From NCBI GenBank assembly GCA_017478485.1, contig JAFVDI010000014.1:1-36391 (forward strand): a stretch of 36,391 nucleotides of DNA. The letters run 5' to 3'. Positions within the stretch are counted from its first letter, which is position 1; each line of letters starts with the position of its first letter. The notes below the pieces were generated by a model. The model did no database searches. It saw only the letters and a list, made by a program, of their open reading frames with translations, and was not told the DNA's origin. This document shows, one piece after another, positions 29,073 through 36,391 of the stretch. Source of the stretch: Clostridiales bacterium. GTDB taxonomy: Bacteria; Bacillota; Clostridia; Saccharofermentanales; Saccharofermentanaceae. The translations under genes and the position numbers were made by a program.

Positions 29073-31634
29073 TTATCTGACGAACCTGTAAGTCAGGCCT
29101 TCAGCGTATTTGTACCAGATCTGGTCGCCTTCGTTAAGGCCTGAAACGATCTCGACGTTCTTGCCGTCGGAGATACCGGTCTTGACTTCGATCTCTCCTG
29201 TAAGAGTATCGTTTTCCTTATCGTAAGAAGTGTAGCAGTAGGTCTTGTTGTCCTTTTCGATGAGTGCCTCGGCAGGAACGCTTAAGACCTCGGCAGTGCT
29301 GATGTTTGCACGGACGGATGCCGTCATGTTCGTGAGCATTTCGTCAGTTCTTTCAAGCTCGATCTTTACGCTGTATTTAGAGTTGCCGGTACCGCTCTTG
29401 GTGCCGTCCGTGTCGATCGAGACTATCTTACCCTTGAATGATTTGCCCTTGATGGCATCAAGAGTTACAGAGACTTCCTGCGTCTTGTTGATGTTGACGA
29501 TGTCGAGTTCATCGACAGAGAGCGTGACCGACATGGTCTCGAGGTTTACGACCGTTGCGATCAGCGTCTCTTCGACCTCATATGTCTCTTCCTCGGCCGT
29601 TGTGCCTGTTCCGCTCTGGGTACCGGTACCGTAAATCGAACCTAAACCGTTCTTGCCGCCGAAGGAGTTGCCTCCGCGTCCGCCGAAGAGGGAAGACCAG
29701 TCAAAGCCGCTTTTTCCTCCTCTGCCGCCCCAGCCGCCGGGAATGTTCTGACCGCCCTGGCCACCCTGACCGCCTTGACCACCCTGGCCACCTTGGCCGC
29801 CGCCCTGATCGGGGTTGGCGGAAGTCTGGGGATATCTGATGACCCATATGGGAGCAGCATCCTGGGCATTAGCAAATGTGAGGATCAGAAGATCTCCCAT
29901 AGCAATCTTATCTACAGACTCCTTATTCCATTTTTTGCCTGCTTTATCGTAAGTGTATACGGGAACATTGGCATCGATATCAAGAGCGTTCTGCTGGGTG
30001 TACTTATACTGATCACGTTTTGTTACGCTGTCAGGAAGGTTTGTGTAATCCACATCCGGCAGTTCCTGTACGCTTTCAGATGATGTGTTGACGGAATAGG
30101 TTGTCTTACCGCCGGCAGTCTTAAATCCTGAGACGGTGAAAGCATAGTTCAAAAATCCCGCTGTGGAACCGCCGTCAGGGGGATTCGTGCTGTCGTTATC
30201 AACTTTGATCGTCAGGCTGCCAAGCTTCTTGGGACCGGCTGAGAGCTTGGATGTGCTTGTAGAGGATTTCTCATCGGAATCCTCGTCTTCTTCCTCCTCG
30301 TCCTCCTGGTCGTTGATGCCGGTGACTTCGCCGTCAAACTCGGAGTAGATGATGCCTGTCTGATATACCTCGAAAAGATATTTCATCTGATCTTCGAGAA
30401 CGCTTCTCTTATACATCAGGTTGCTGAACTCGCCTGAGTATCTTGTGCCCGTGAGGGTGAAGAGCTCAGTGCCTTTCTTGACTTCCTGGTTGAGCTTTAC
30501 GGATACCTTGCTGACAGAGCCCGAATAGTACATGATGGGCAGCACGCTATGGATATAGAGCTCGGAAGAACCGATCTCTTTTCCTTTTGAATCAAGAACG
30601 GTTACCTTGTCCTTGAACTTGGCTGTCTTGTCGGAGATTACGCATGTGACGTAATCCGTGTTGACGGAAATGATCTGGCCTGAAACCTTTGTCTTGTTTG
30701 AAAGGACAACGGTTACCGAGTTGCCGAGTTTTGTGTTCTCAGTCCTGTCGATGTCGACAGCCATGAGTCCGTCAAGAGAGAGGAGCATTAGAGCGCCGTT
30801 GTTGGTGATGACGTTTTTGGCGTTGCTGCCCTTCTTGATGTAGATCGCCTTTACGCGCGCCGTGGAGTCGGCCTTGACAACTGTCTTGTTATCAGCAGAG
30901 TTGATCTTGTTGAGCTTGGTATCGAGAGACTTGAGAGTCTTCTGAACTTCAACGATGGCGCTCATGACGGATGGCTTTGAAACAGAAGCTATCTTGTCGC
31001 CCTTCTTGATGACGTCGCCGTTCTCTACGAAGAACTCGTCGATCTCGATGTCGCCTGCGATCTTGATGTCTTTGGTCTCACCGGCGGAAAGGGTGCCTGA
31101 TGCGGTGAAATCCCTGACGATGCTTGTCTTTCCGACCTTGTGTTCGAGTGTCTTGGAATTGACGCCGATGTTGGAAAGGTCTACCTTCGGTGCCACATAT
31201 TTGAGCAGGTTCGGAAGAAGGATTCCGCCGGCGATGAGGAATACGACTACCGTAACGAGTATGGCAGCTCTTCTCTTGCGGCGCTTGTGAAGCTTATTGA
31301 TCTCTTCTTCGGCTTCTTCCTCGCTCATGCCGGTGAAAGCATCATTCTTTTTGTTCTTTCTGGATTTCTTTTTGTCCGCATCTTCCGGAACTGCAGCCTC
31401 TGCCGTCTGCTTTTCGGGGAGTGGGGAAGCTGTGCCGGCTGCTTCAGGAGCAGCCTTGAAAGGAGAATCGATGTCCTGAAGAGGAGCCTTGTTCTCAGCA
31501 GGTTTGTCTTCGGGCGCCTTGATCACGTTTTCTTTGTTTTCAACGATCTCAGGAGTCATGCTTGCGGCAGAACCCGGTCTCTGCATTGCAGGATTGTTGT
31601 TTTCCATGGCCTTGTTTTCATTGTTTTCGGACAT
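29073..31634 (-). CDS. Large membrane-fusion/adaptor protein of a MacAB-like exporter (853 aa)
   Basis: AAGGAGG stands 8 nt before the start at 31634. A cytosolic N-terminal region of about 125 acidic and lysine-rich residues precedes one transmembrane helix (AAILVTVVVFLIAGGILL). Outside are two HlyD/MacA-type lipoyl halves (GDIEIDEFFVENGDVIKKGD; ARVKAIYIKKGSNAK), an acidic run EDEEEEDEDSDEK, and a Gly-rich linker with five or more GGQ repeats plus FGGRGGNSFGGKNG. A C-terminal beta-barrel and membrane-proximal domain ends TGISDGKNVEIVSGLNEGDQIWYKY. Far longer than usual adaptors (about 400 aa). It is last in a four-gene exporter operon and paralogous to the first gene. Confidence 0.85.
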   Translation of the reverse strand: MSENNENKAMENNNPAMQRPGSAASMTPEIVENKENVIKAPEDKPAENKAPLQDIDSPFKAAPEAAGTASPLPEKQTAEAAVPEDADKKKSRKNKKNDAFTGMSEEEAEEEINKLHKRRKRRAAILVTVVVFLIAGGILLPNLLKYVAPKVDLSNIGVNSKTLEHKVGKTSIVRDFTASGTLSAGETKDIKIAGDIEIDEFFVENGDVIKKGDKIASVSKPSVMSAIVEVQKTLKSLDTKLNKINSADNKTVVKADSTARVKAIYIKKGSNAKNVITNNGALMLLSLDGLMAVDIDRTENTKLGNSVTVVLSNKTKVSGQIISVNTDYVTCVISDKTAKFKDKVTVLDSKGKEIGSSELYIHSVLPIMYYSGSVSKVSVKLNQEVKKGTELFTLTGTRYSGEFSNLMYKRSVLEDQMKYLFEVYQTGIIYSEFDGEVTGINDQEDEEEEDEDSDEKSSTSTSKLSAGPKKLGSLTIKVDNDSTNPPDGGSTAGFLNYAFTVSGFKTAGGKTTYSVNTSSESVQELPDVDYTNLPDSVTKRDQYKYTQQNALDIDANVPVYTYDKAGKKWNKESVDKIAMGDLLILTFANAQDAAPIWVIRYPQTSANPDQGGGQGGQGGQGGQGGQGGQNIPGGWGGRGGKSGFDWSSLFGGRGGNSFGGKNGLGSIYGTGTQSGTGTTAEEETYEVEETLIATVVNLETMSVTLSVDELDIVNINKTQEVSVTLDAIKGKSFKGKIVSIDTDGTKSGTGNSKYSVKIELERTDEMLTNMTASVRANISTAEVLSVPAEALIEKDNKTYCYTSYDKENDTLTGEIEVKTGISDGKNVEIVSGLNEGDQIWYKYAEGLTYRFVR

Positions 31635-31647
31635 ATGTCAGGCCTCC

Positions 31648-32844
31648 TTATTCGCTATAGTGGAGCGCATCGATCGGCTTCATCTTTGCTGCCTTGTTGG
31701 CAGGATAAAGGCCGAAGACTACGCCTATGAAGAAACAGAATGTTACGGCTACGATAACGACTGCACCATTCATGTTGAATGAGAGGTCAAGACTTGCCGT
31801 AATGACGGATACGAGTCTTAGGAAGCTCCAGGAAAGGAATATTCCGATACCGCATCCGATCATGCAGAGCACGATCGCTTCGATCAGGAACTGGCGGAGG
31901 ATCGCGCCCCTGGAAGCTCCGATCGCCTTACGGATGCCGATTTCCCTTGTTCTTTCGGTAACGGTTACGAGCATGATGTTCATGATTCCGATACCGCCGA
32001 CGACGAGGGAAATGCCTGCGATGCCGCCCAGGAGTATGGAGAGGATCGCTGTGATGTTGCCCATTGCGTCCTCGAGCATATCAGTGGACTGGATATTGAA
32101 CGCATCCTCATCGTAGTTGAACCTTTCGAGCATGAGGCGGTTAACGAGATTCTTTGTGGTTTCAGTGGGCACGTCTTTTGCAGCCGAAATATAGAACGTC
32201 CTGATATTGATGGATGTGTCGGTTGAAAGCCTTACGTGTGTTGAATAAGGAATATAAGCCTCAAGATTTCCGCCTCCCATCAGTGCGGTAAGCGATGACT
32301 GTTCGCTGTTTTCCTTGAGGACTCCGACGATGGTGAATTTCGTGCCGTTCAGAGTGATCTCTTCGTTTATGCATCCGGTGAAGCCGATCAGTTCCTGGGC
32401 AAGTTCTGAATTTACAACGCATACATTCGTGTGGTTGTCGTAGTCAGAATCCTTGAGCAGACGGCCGATCATGAGATCGTAATTTCTTATTCCGAAATAC
32501 TGGCCGTTGGTTCCGTAAACTGTGACAGTCTTTGACGTTGTGTTGTATTTACCGGTCATGGATCCGCTGGCGATGGGCGCAACCGCACCGATCTCCGGAC
32601 GCTTCATGAGATCATCCAGATCTTCTTTTCTGATCGGATTGCCGTAATCGTTTGATACTGAAACACCGACCAGGTTGCTTCCGAGCTTGTTGATGGTGTC
32701 TGTTACCGAGCTGGTTGTTCCGCTTACGAGGCTGACGAGTATGACGAGGGCCATGACGCCGATGATGATACCGAGCATCGTGAGGAACGATCTCATTTTG
32801 TTTCCGCTGATGGATTTCAGCGCCATTTTAAATGATTGAATCAT
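31648..32844 (-). CDS. MacB-type ABC transporter permease (FtsX family)
   Basis: The 398-residue product has the MacB permease layout: an N-terminal helix after [26 protein letters not shown], a large extracytoplasmic domain of about 220 residues, and three C-terminal helices bearing the FtsX signature [27 protein letters not shown] 6 nt before the start at 32844 lies inside the ATPase gene, whose 3' end overlaps by 17 bp. It transmits ATP-driven movement to the outside rather than passing substrate through the membrane. Confidence 0.93.
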   Translation of the reverse strand: MIQSFKMALKSISGNKMRSFLTMLGIIIGVMALVILVSLVSGTTSSVTDTINKLGSNLVGVSVSNDYGNPIRKEDLDDLMKRPEIGAVAPIASGSMTGKYNTTSKTVTVYGTNGQYFGIRNYDLMIGRLLKDSDYDNHTNVCVVNSELAQELIGFTGCINEEITLNGTKFTIVGVLKENSEQSSLTALMGGGNLEAYIPYSTHVRLSTDTSINIRTFYISAAKDVPTETTKNLVNRLMLERFNYDEDAFNIQSTDMLEDAMGNITAILSILLGGIAGISLVVGGIGIMNIMLVTVTERTREIGIRKAIGASRGAILRQFLIEAIVLCMIGCGIGIFLSWSFLRLVSVITASLDLSFNMNGAVVIVAVTFCFFIGVVFGLYPANKAAKMKPIDALHYSE

Positions 32845-33511
32845 CCGTCGCCTCCGTTACTCTGCCGTCAAGGATGTTGATGGCTCTCTTAGCCTGCATC
32901 GCGACATTTCTGTCATGGGTGATCAGGACTATCGTATTTCCCTGTCTGTTGAGATCGTGGAAGATGTCCATGATCTCCTTACTTGTCTTTGAGTCGAGGT
33001 TTCCCGTGGGCTCATCGGCAAGGATCAGCGAAGGCTGTGTGGCAATCGCTCTTGCGATCGCAACACGCTGCTGCTGTCCGCCCGAAAGCTCGGTAGGGAA
33101 GTGTTCTGCACGCTTGAGAAGGTCGACCTTTTCAAGCGCTGCTTTTACGCGTGCTTTACGCTCGGACTTCTTGAGCTTCTGATAGATGAGCGGAAGTTCT
33201 ACGTTCTCCGCAGCCGTCAGCTTGTTGATAAGGTTGAAGCTCTGGAAAACGAAACCGATCTTCTTGTTGCGTACCGTCGCGAGTTCGTTTTCGGAATAGT
33301 CCTCGATCGGAATGCCGTCGAGCAGATACTCACCTTCATCTGCGATGTCGAGGCATCCGATGATATTCATTAATGTTGATTTGCCGCTTCCCGAAGGGCC
33401 GATGATGCTTACGAATTCACCATCGTAGACTTCGAGAGTAGCATGATCCAGTGCATGAACTACCTCAGTACCGATGCGGTAGGTCTTGCAGATGTTTTTC
33501 ATGGTAATCAT
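32828..33511 (-). CDS. ABC transporter ATP-binding protein (MacB/LolD type)
   Basis: The 227-residue product has every ABC motif: Walker [10 protein letters not shown] at 38-46, Q-loop FVFQSFNL near 87-94, signature LSGGQ at 142-146, Walker B LILADE at 162-167 and the H-loop ITHD. The MacB/LolD class is recognised by [20 protein letters not shown] and [21 protein letters not shown] precedes the start at 33511, 18 bp after the first adaptor gene. With the permease it forms the motor of the exporter. Confidence 0.96.
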   Translation of the reverse strand: MITMKNICKTYRIGTEVVHALDHATLEVYDGEFVSIIGPSGSGKSTLMNIIGCLDIADEGEYLLDGIPIEDYSENELATVRNKKIGFVFQSFNLINKLTAAENVELPLIYQKLKKSERKARVKAALEKVDLLKRAEHFPTELSGGQQQRVAIARAIATQPSLILADEPTGNLDSKTSKEIMDIFHDLNRQGNTIVLITHDRNVAMQAKRAINILDGRVTEATDDSII

Positions 33512-33529
33512 TTGAATCTGCCTCCTGCA

Positions 33530-35275
33530 TCAGTTACCCGATGATCTTCTTGAAGTACGGTTGCCGCTGCCGCCGTTCCTGTTGCCGGAATAGCCGCCCT
33601 GAGGCCTGTAGTTTCCGTTATTGCCCGGGGTTCTGTTTCTGCTGGTGTTGCGGTTGTTTCCGTTCGACCTGTTCATGTATCTTTCGAAAGGATTCTGTTC
33701 AGGCTCCTTGTACCATACGGTGTCACCTTCTTTGAGTCCTTCAGTGATCTGGGCATATGAATCGTTCTGGATGCCGACCTTTACCTCGACCATTCCGCCG
33801 GGAGTGTTTGTCTCCGGATCGTAAGTCGTGTAAACAAAGTAGGATGAACCTGTATTGTTGAGTGCTTCGACCGGAATTGTTACGGAATTCTTGTATTCGG
33901 TTACTGCAATGAGGACCGTGCATGACATTCCTGAGAGCATGCCGCTTTCCTTGTCGATCGTGATCTCGGCGGTATATCCTACGGTGCCGTCAGTTGTAGT
34001 GCCGGACTTGTCAATCTCCGTGATGGTTCCCTTGACCGTCTTTTCGAGCGAATCGATCGTGACATCGGCGGACTGGCCCTTGGAGATCGAGAGGATGTCT
34101 GTTTCATCGACTGAAACCTCAACCGTCATCTTAACGTCAGGGCAGATGGAGAATACATTCGTTTTTGTATTTGACGAAGTGTCCGTAGAGGTTGATGACG
34201 ACTGGCCGTAATTGCCATAGTTTCCGTAATTGCCGTAGCCGCTCTGAGAAGAGCTTGTTGAAGATGACGATGTTGTTGTCTCGGAATCGTCAGTTTTGGG
34301 AACGGCCTTGATCGTTCCTGACATCTGAGCAAGGATCGCGCCGTCGTTATAGATCTTAAGGAGTTCAGCAAGGTCTTCAGCGAGTTCCTTGCGCTCCTTG
34401 ATAAGTGCTTCGTAATTCGCTGTATAAGAGGTTGAAGTAAGCTTAAGAAGGACTTTGCCCTTTTTGACTACCTGATTTACCTTAACCTTGACCTCAGAAA
34501 CTTTACCTGCATATGAAACAATGGAAAGAGGTGAGTTTACTTCAAGCTTTCCTGTTCCGTATGTTTTCTTTCCGTCAGTTGATTTGACCGTCGCTTCGGC
34601 TCCCAAAACGGGTCCGTTATCAGTGAGAACGATCTTGGTCTTGCTCTCGCCGACAGTTCTGACCGTGCCATTGTAAGTCTTGCTGCCTGACTTGACCTTG
34701 ACTTTAGCACCTGCTTTGAGATCGCAGTTATCGATCTCGACTGACATATAGCCGTCAAGAGAAAGGATCATGAGGGCATTTTTGCTTGTCATGGTTGAGA
34801 TGACATTGCTGTTCTTCTTTACGTAGATCGCCTTAACGCGGCCTTTGACCTGGGATTTGATCGTTGTTGCAGCTTTCTGCTCTGAAGCTTTCTGAAGCTG
34901 CTTGTCGATCGCATCCATCTTGGCCTGTACTTCATACATTGCAGCCAGGACGGAGTTTGTGTTGATCTTAGCAAGCGTCTGGCCTTTTTCGACCGTGTCG
35001 CCTACTTCTGCGATGACCTCATCGATATCAATGCCTTCGGGGATCTCATAATCCTCAGTGTCCGAGTCCAGGAGCGTACCTGTTCCGGAGACCCTGGTGC
35101 TGAGATCCTGAACATTTGCCTCAACAGATGTATAGGTCTGTTTTGTGTCGGCAAATTTCTTTGAAACGTACTTCCTCGCGTAGATGATGCCTGCGGCCGC
35201 CGCTCCAACAATGATGCTGACGATCACAATGATCTTTACGATGGTCGATTTCTTAACCTTTTTCCTTCTTGCCAT
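33530..35275 (-). CDS. Membrane-fusion/adaptor protein of the MacAB-like exporter (581 aa)
   Basis: GAGG stands 9 nt before the start at 35275. A basic N-terminus and one helix (VKIIVIVSIIVGAAAAGIIY) anchor the protein. The extracellular part has a lipoyl-like domain (IDIDEVIAEVGDTVEKGQTL), a short helical hairpin (AMYEVQAKMDAIDKQL), a second lipoyl half (GRVKAIYVKKNSNVI), a Ser/Thr/Gly-rich insert with GNYGNYGNYG, a beta-barrel and a domain ending EGLKEGDTVWYKE. The last 50 residues are Asn/Gly/Arg-rich and probably disordered. It is first gene of the exporter operon and paralogous to the 853-residue adaptor. Confidence 0.88.
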   Translation of the reverse strand: MARRKKVKKSTIVKIIVIVSIIVGAAAAGIIYARKYVSKKFADTKQTYTSVEANVQDLSTRVSGTGTLLDSDTEDYEIPEGIDIDEVIAEVGDTVEKGQTLAKINTNSVLAAMYEVQAKMDAIDKQLQKASEQKAATTIKSQVKGRVKAIYVKKNSNVISTMTSKNALMILSLDGYMSVEIDNCDLKAGAKVKVKSGSKTYNGTVRTVGESKTKIVLTDNGPVLGAEATVKSTDGKKTYGTGKLEVNSPLSIVSYAGKVSEVKVKVNQVVKKGKVLLKLTSTSYTANYEALIKERKELAEDLAELLKIYNDGAILAQMSGTIKAVPKTDDSETTTSSSSTSSSQSGYGNYGNYGNYGQSSSTSTDTSSNTKTNVFSICPDVKMTVEVSVDETDILSISKGQSADVTIDSLEKTVKGTITEIDKSGTTTDGTVGYTAEITIDKESGMLSGMSCTVLIAVTEYKNSVTIPVEALNNTGSSYFVYTTYDPETNTPGGMVEVKVGIQNDSYAQITEGLKEGDTVWYKEPEQNPFERYMNRSNGNNRNTSRNRTPGNNGNYRPQGGYSGNRNGGSGNRTSRRSSGN

Positions 35276-35308
35276 GTTTTTAAACCTCGCATGTTAATAG
35301 CTGTGTTG

Positions 35309-35334
35309 ATTATATAGAGCAAAACTTAAGTCAA
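35309..35334 (-). promoter_or_regulatory. Probable promoter region of the exporter operon
   Basis: On the minus strand a perfect TATAAT (35314-35309) lies 33 bp before the adaptor start. TTGACT (35334-35329) is upstream but only 14 bp away, too short for normal sigma-A use. AAGTTGACTTAAGTT there contains the palindrome ACTTAAGT, so this may be a regulator site instead of a -35. Confidence 0.4.
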
Positions 35335-35410
35335 CTTTAAAAAAATCAGGCCAAATCTAGTTAATTATTTGTGATAATGTTAAAAAGTCTTTTTTCATTA
35401 ATTTTTTATG

Positions 35411-35767
35411 TTACAGATTTGCTTCCCCCCATTGCTTGAGCTCGAGAAGTATGGGGATGAGGGTCTTCGCCTTTTCCGTGAGAGTGTATTCGACTCTTAC
35501 CGGCATCTCATCGTAGAGGTGTCTTTCAACAAGACCGTCTGCTTCCATTTCCTTAAGGGAAGATGCCAGCATGGTGTTGGTGATGCCGTAGATGGTCTTT
35601 CTCATCTCGCCGAAACGGCCGATCTTTTTCGCGTCGATGTAGCAAAGGATGAGGATCTTCCATTTTCCGCCGATGATCCCGATGATCTTCTTAAGACCGC
35701 ACCCCCGGCCGGTAATGCTCTCGCAGAGCATCGTTGCGCTTTTGTCTTCTGCTTGTTTTTTAGCCAT
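35411..35767 (-). CDS. HxlR-family winged-helix regulator
   Basis: AAGGA precedes the start at 35767, which gives a 118-residue product of normal HxlR length; the longer frame to 35827 lies in the promoter region. The family pattern is clear: a cysteine at residue 23 followed by IIGGKWKILIL, RFGEMRKTIYGITNTMLASSLKEMEADGLV as helix-turn-helix, and the wing RVEYTLTEKAKTLIPIL. HxlR proteins often sense thiol-reactive or aldehyde stress through cysteine; C15, C23 and C42 are available here. It is divergent from thioredoxin. Confidence 0.93.
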   Translation of the reverse strand: MAKKQAEDKSATMLCESITGRGCGLKKIIGIIGGKWKILILCYIDAKKIGRFGEMRKTIYGITNTMLASSLKEMEADGLVERHLYDEMPVRVEYTLTEKAKTLIPILLELKQWGEANL

Positions 35768-35809
35768 AGTAATAAAATCCTTACCTGATGAGTTAAATCT
35801 GCGTACTTG

Positions 35810-35845
35810 ATAAGTTTTCCGTACCAACTATACTTATGCTATAAG
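35810..35845 (+). promoter_or_regulatory. Thioredoxin promoter with inverted-repeat operator
   Basis: TGC-TATAAG (35837-35845) fits an extended -10 about 30 bp before the thioredoxin start; the -35 is poor. ATAAGT (35810-35815) and ACTTAT (35832-35837) are inverted half-sites flanking the core promoter and are a candidate site for the divergent HxlR regulator. Confidence 0.5.
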
Positions 35846-35875
35846 ACAAATTCAACTCGAAAGGAGTGCAAAACT

Positions 35876-36187
35876 ATGGCAGAAATAGTACTTACGATCG
35901 ATAACTTCAAGACAGAGGTTTTAGAGTCTGACATCCCCGTACTGGTCGACTTCTGGGCACCCTGGTGCGGTCCCTGCAAGATGCTCGGCCCGGTCATCTC
36001 CCAGATAGCTGAAGAATACGAGGGCAAGGTCAAGGTCGGAAAGGTAAACGTCGACGATGAGTCCGAGCTCGCAATGGAGTATGGCATCCAGAGCATCCCT
36101 ACTGTGCTGCTTTTCAAGGGCGGCGAAGTTGCAGAGCAGTCCCTGGGCTTCAAGCCGAAGGCTTTTTTCGAGGGCTTGATCGGTTAA
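35876..36187 (+). CDS. trxA: Thioredoxin
   Basis: The 103-residue product is a standard thioredoxin with the active site WCGPC at residues 30-34 (C31, C34), the buried D25 in VLVDFWAPW, and the cis-proline loop [11 protein letters not shown]. It reduces protein disulfides in the cytosol. AAAGGAG lies 9 nt upstream of ATG 35876; the longer frame from 35807 covers the promoter. It is divergent from an HxlR regulator and followed by a terminator; no thioredoxin reductase gene is in the window. Confidence 0.97.
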   Translation: MAEIVLTIDNFKTEVLESDIPVLVDFWAPWCGPCKMLGPVISQIAEEYEGKVKVGKVNVDDESELAMEYGIQSIPTVLLFKGGEVAEQSLGFKPKAFFEGLIG

Positions 36188-36206
36188 TACGCTTTGTGTG
36201 TGCATG

Positions 36207-36231
36207 AGGGCCGCCTTAGGGCGGTCTTTTT
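36207..36231 (+). terminator. Intrinsic terminator after thioredoxin
   Basis: GGGCCGCC-TTA-GGGCGGTC can form a GC-rich stem with wobble pairs, followed by TTTTTG, 20 bp after the stop. Confidence 0.75.
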
Positions 36232-36260
36232 GTTGGGTGGGCGTGGTGGCAGTGGCGGAA

Positions 36261-36391
36261 GATTCACAAAAAGCGTCACGGTTTTGCCTGTTTTTGTGAC
36301 GGAAAATGTGAATTTCAAGCCGGATTCACAAAAAGCGTCACGGTTTTGCCTGTTTTTGTGACGGAAAATGTGAATTTCAAGCCGGATTCAC
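36261..36391. repeat. 62-bp tandem palindromic repeat (two full units and the start of a third)
   Basis: Identical units begin at 36261, 36323 and 36385, and the array leaves the window. Each unit has outer arms ATTCACA / TGTGAAT, a symmetric internal loop AAAAG / GAAAA, inner arms CGTCAC / GTGACG and a T-rich loop around GGTTTTGCC, then TTCAAGCCG as linker. The two complete units show no mismatch. No coding frame is evident. It shares no sequence with the 64-bp repeat at 28701. Confidence 0.92.

Noticed and set aside
35309..35334. Complete TTGACT/TATAAT promoter for the exporter operon
   Set aside because: The spacer is only 14 bp; only the TATAAT is kept as a likely element.

Overview
The window looks like a chromosomal segment of a Gram-positive anaerobe of the class Clostridia (Bacillota), probably a gut or rumen member of the Oscillospirales/Lachnospirales/Saccharofermentans type. 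The basis is moderate GC, strong GGAGG ribosome binding sites, and a typical gene set: EFR1-type flavodoxin/ferredoxin fusion, CmpB-type membrane proteins, BlaI/M56 pair, DUF2975 with a small XRE regulator, TPP-riboswitch-controlled thiamine salvage operon, and intracellular sensor diguanylate cyclase. This assignment is inference from gene content. I see no tRNA, rRNA, phage genes, transposase or CRISPR array.

Layout. 1-1330: decayed margin with a GNAT/YoaP C-terminus, a small membrane ORF, a CPBP protease remnant and a truncated leucine-rich-repeat surface protein. 1374-2264 (-): zinc-ribbon membrane protein. 2448-5343: MBOAT O-acyltransferase with a DHHW/AlgX-like partner, likely acylating an extracellular polymer. 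5400-8639: BlaI-type repressor and an M56 (BlaR1-like) membrane metallopeptidase whose sensor is replaced by two tandem beta-helix domains. 8755-11677: acyl-ACP thioesterase and two CmpB-family membrane proteins, divergent from a TetR regulator. 11824-12102 (-): small peptide with a double-glycine leader and four-cysteine zinc-ribbon pattern. 12383-14007: MATE exporter and a DUF523 remnant. 14017-18671: promoter, TPP riboswitch, attenuator, then thiM-thiE-HAD phosphatase-thiD-methyltransferase-tenA, a salvage operon with no de novo genes. 18688-19607: DUF2975 membrane protein and XRE repressor behind a near-consensus promoter and palindrome. 19680-24064: coiled-coil/zinc-ribbon protein, EFR1 ferredoxin, lipoprotein, and a long Ala/Pro-rich double zinc-ribbon protein. 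24248-28635: a truncated secreted ORF ending in a dispersed palindromic repeat, HAD-IB phosphatase, LacI-type-sensor diguanylate cyclase overlapping a SpoU RNA methyltransferase, and a decayed serine hydrolase. 28701-28941: four tandem 64-bp palindromic repeats. 29073-35275 (-): MacAB-like exporter with two different adaptor proteins. 35411-36187: HxlR regulator divergent from thioredoxin. 36261-36391: a second, unrelated 62-bp tandem palindromic repeat running off the end.

Most unusual are the beta-helix M56 sensor, the two families of about 62-64 bp intergenic hairpin repeats, the double-glycine zinc-ribbon peptide, and the cytosolic sugar-binding-type diguanylate cyclase coupled to an RNA methyltransferase.
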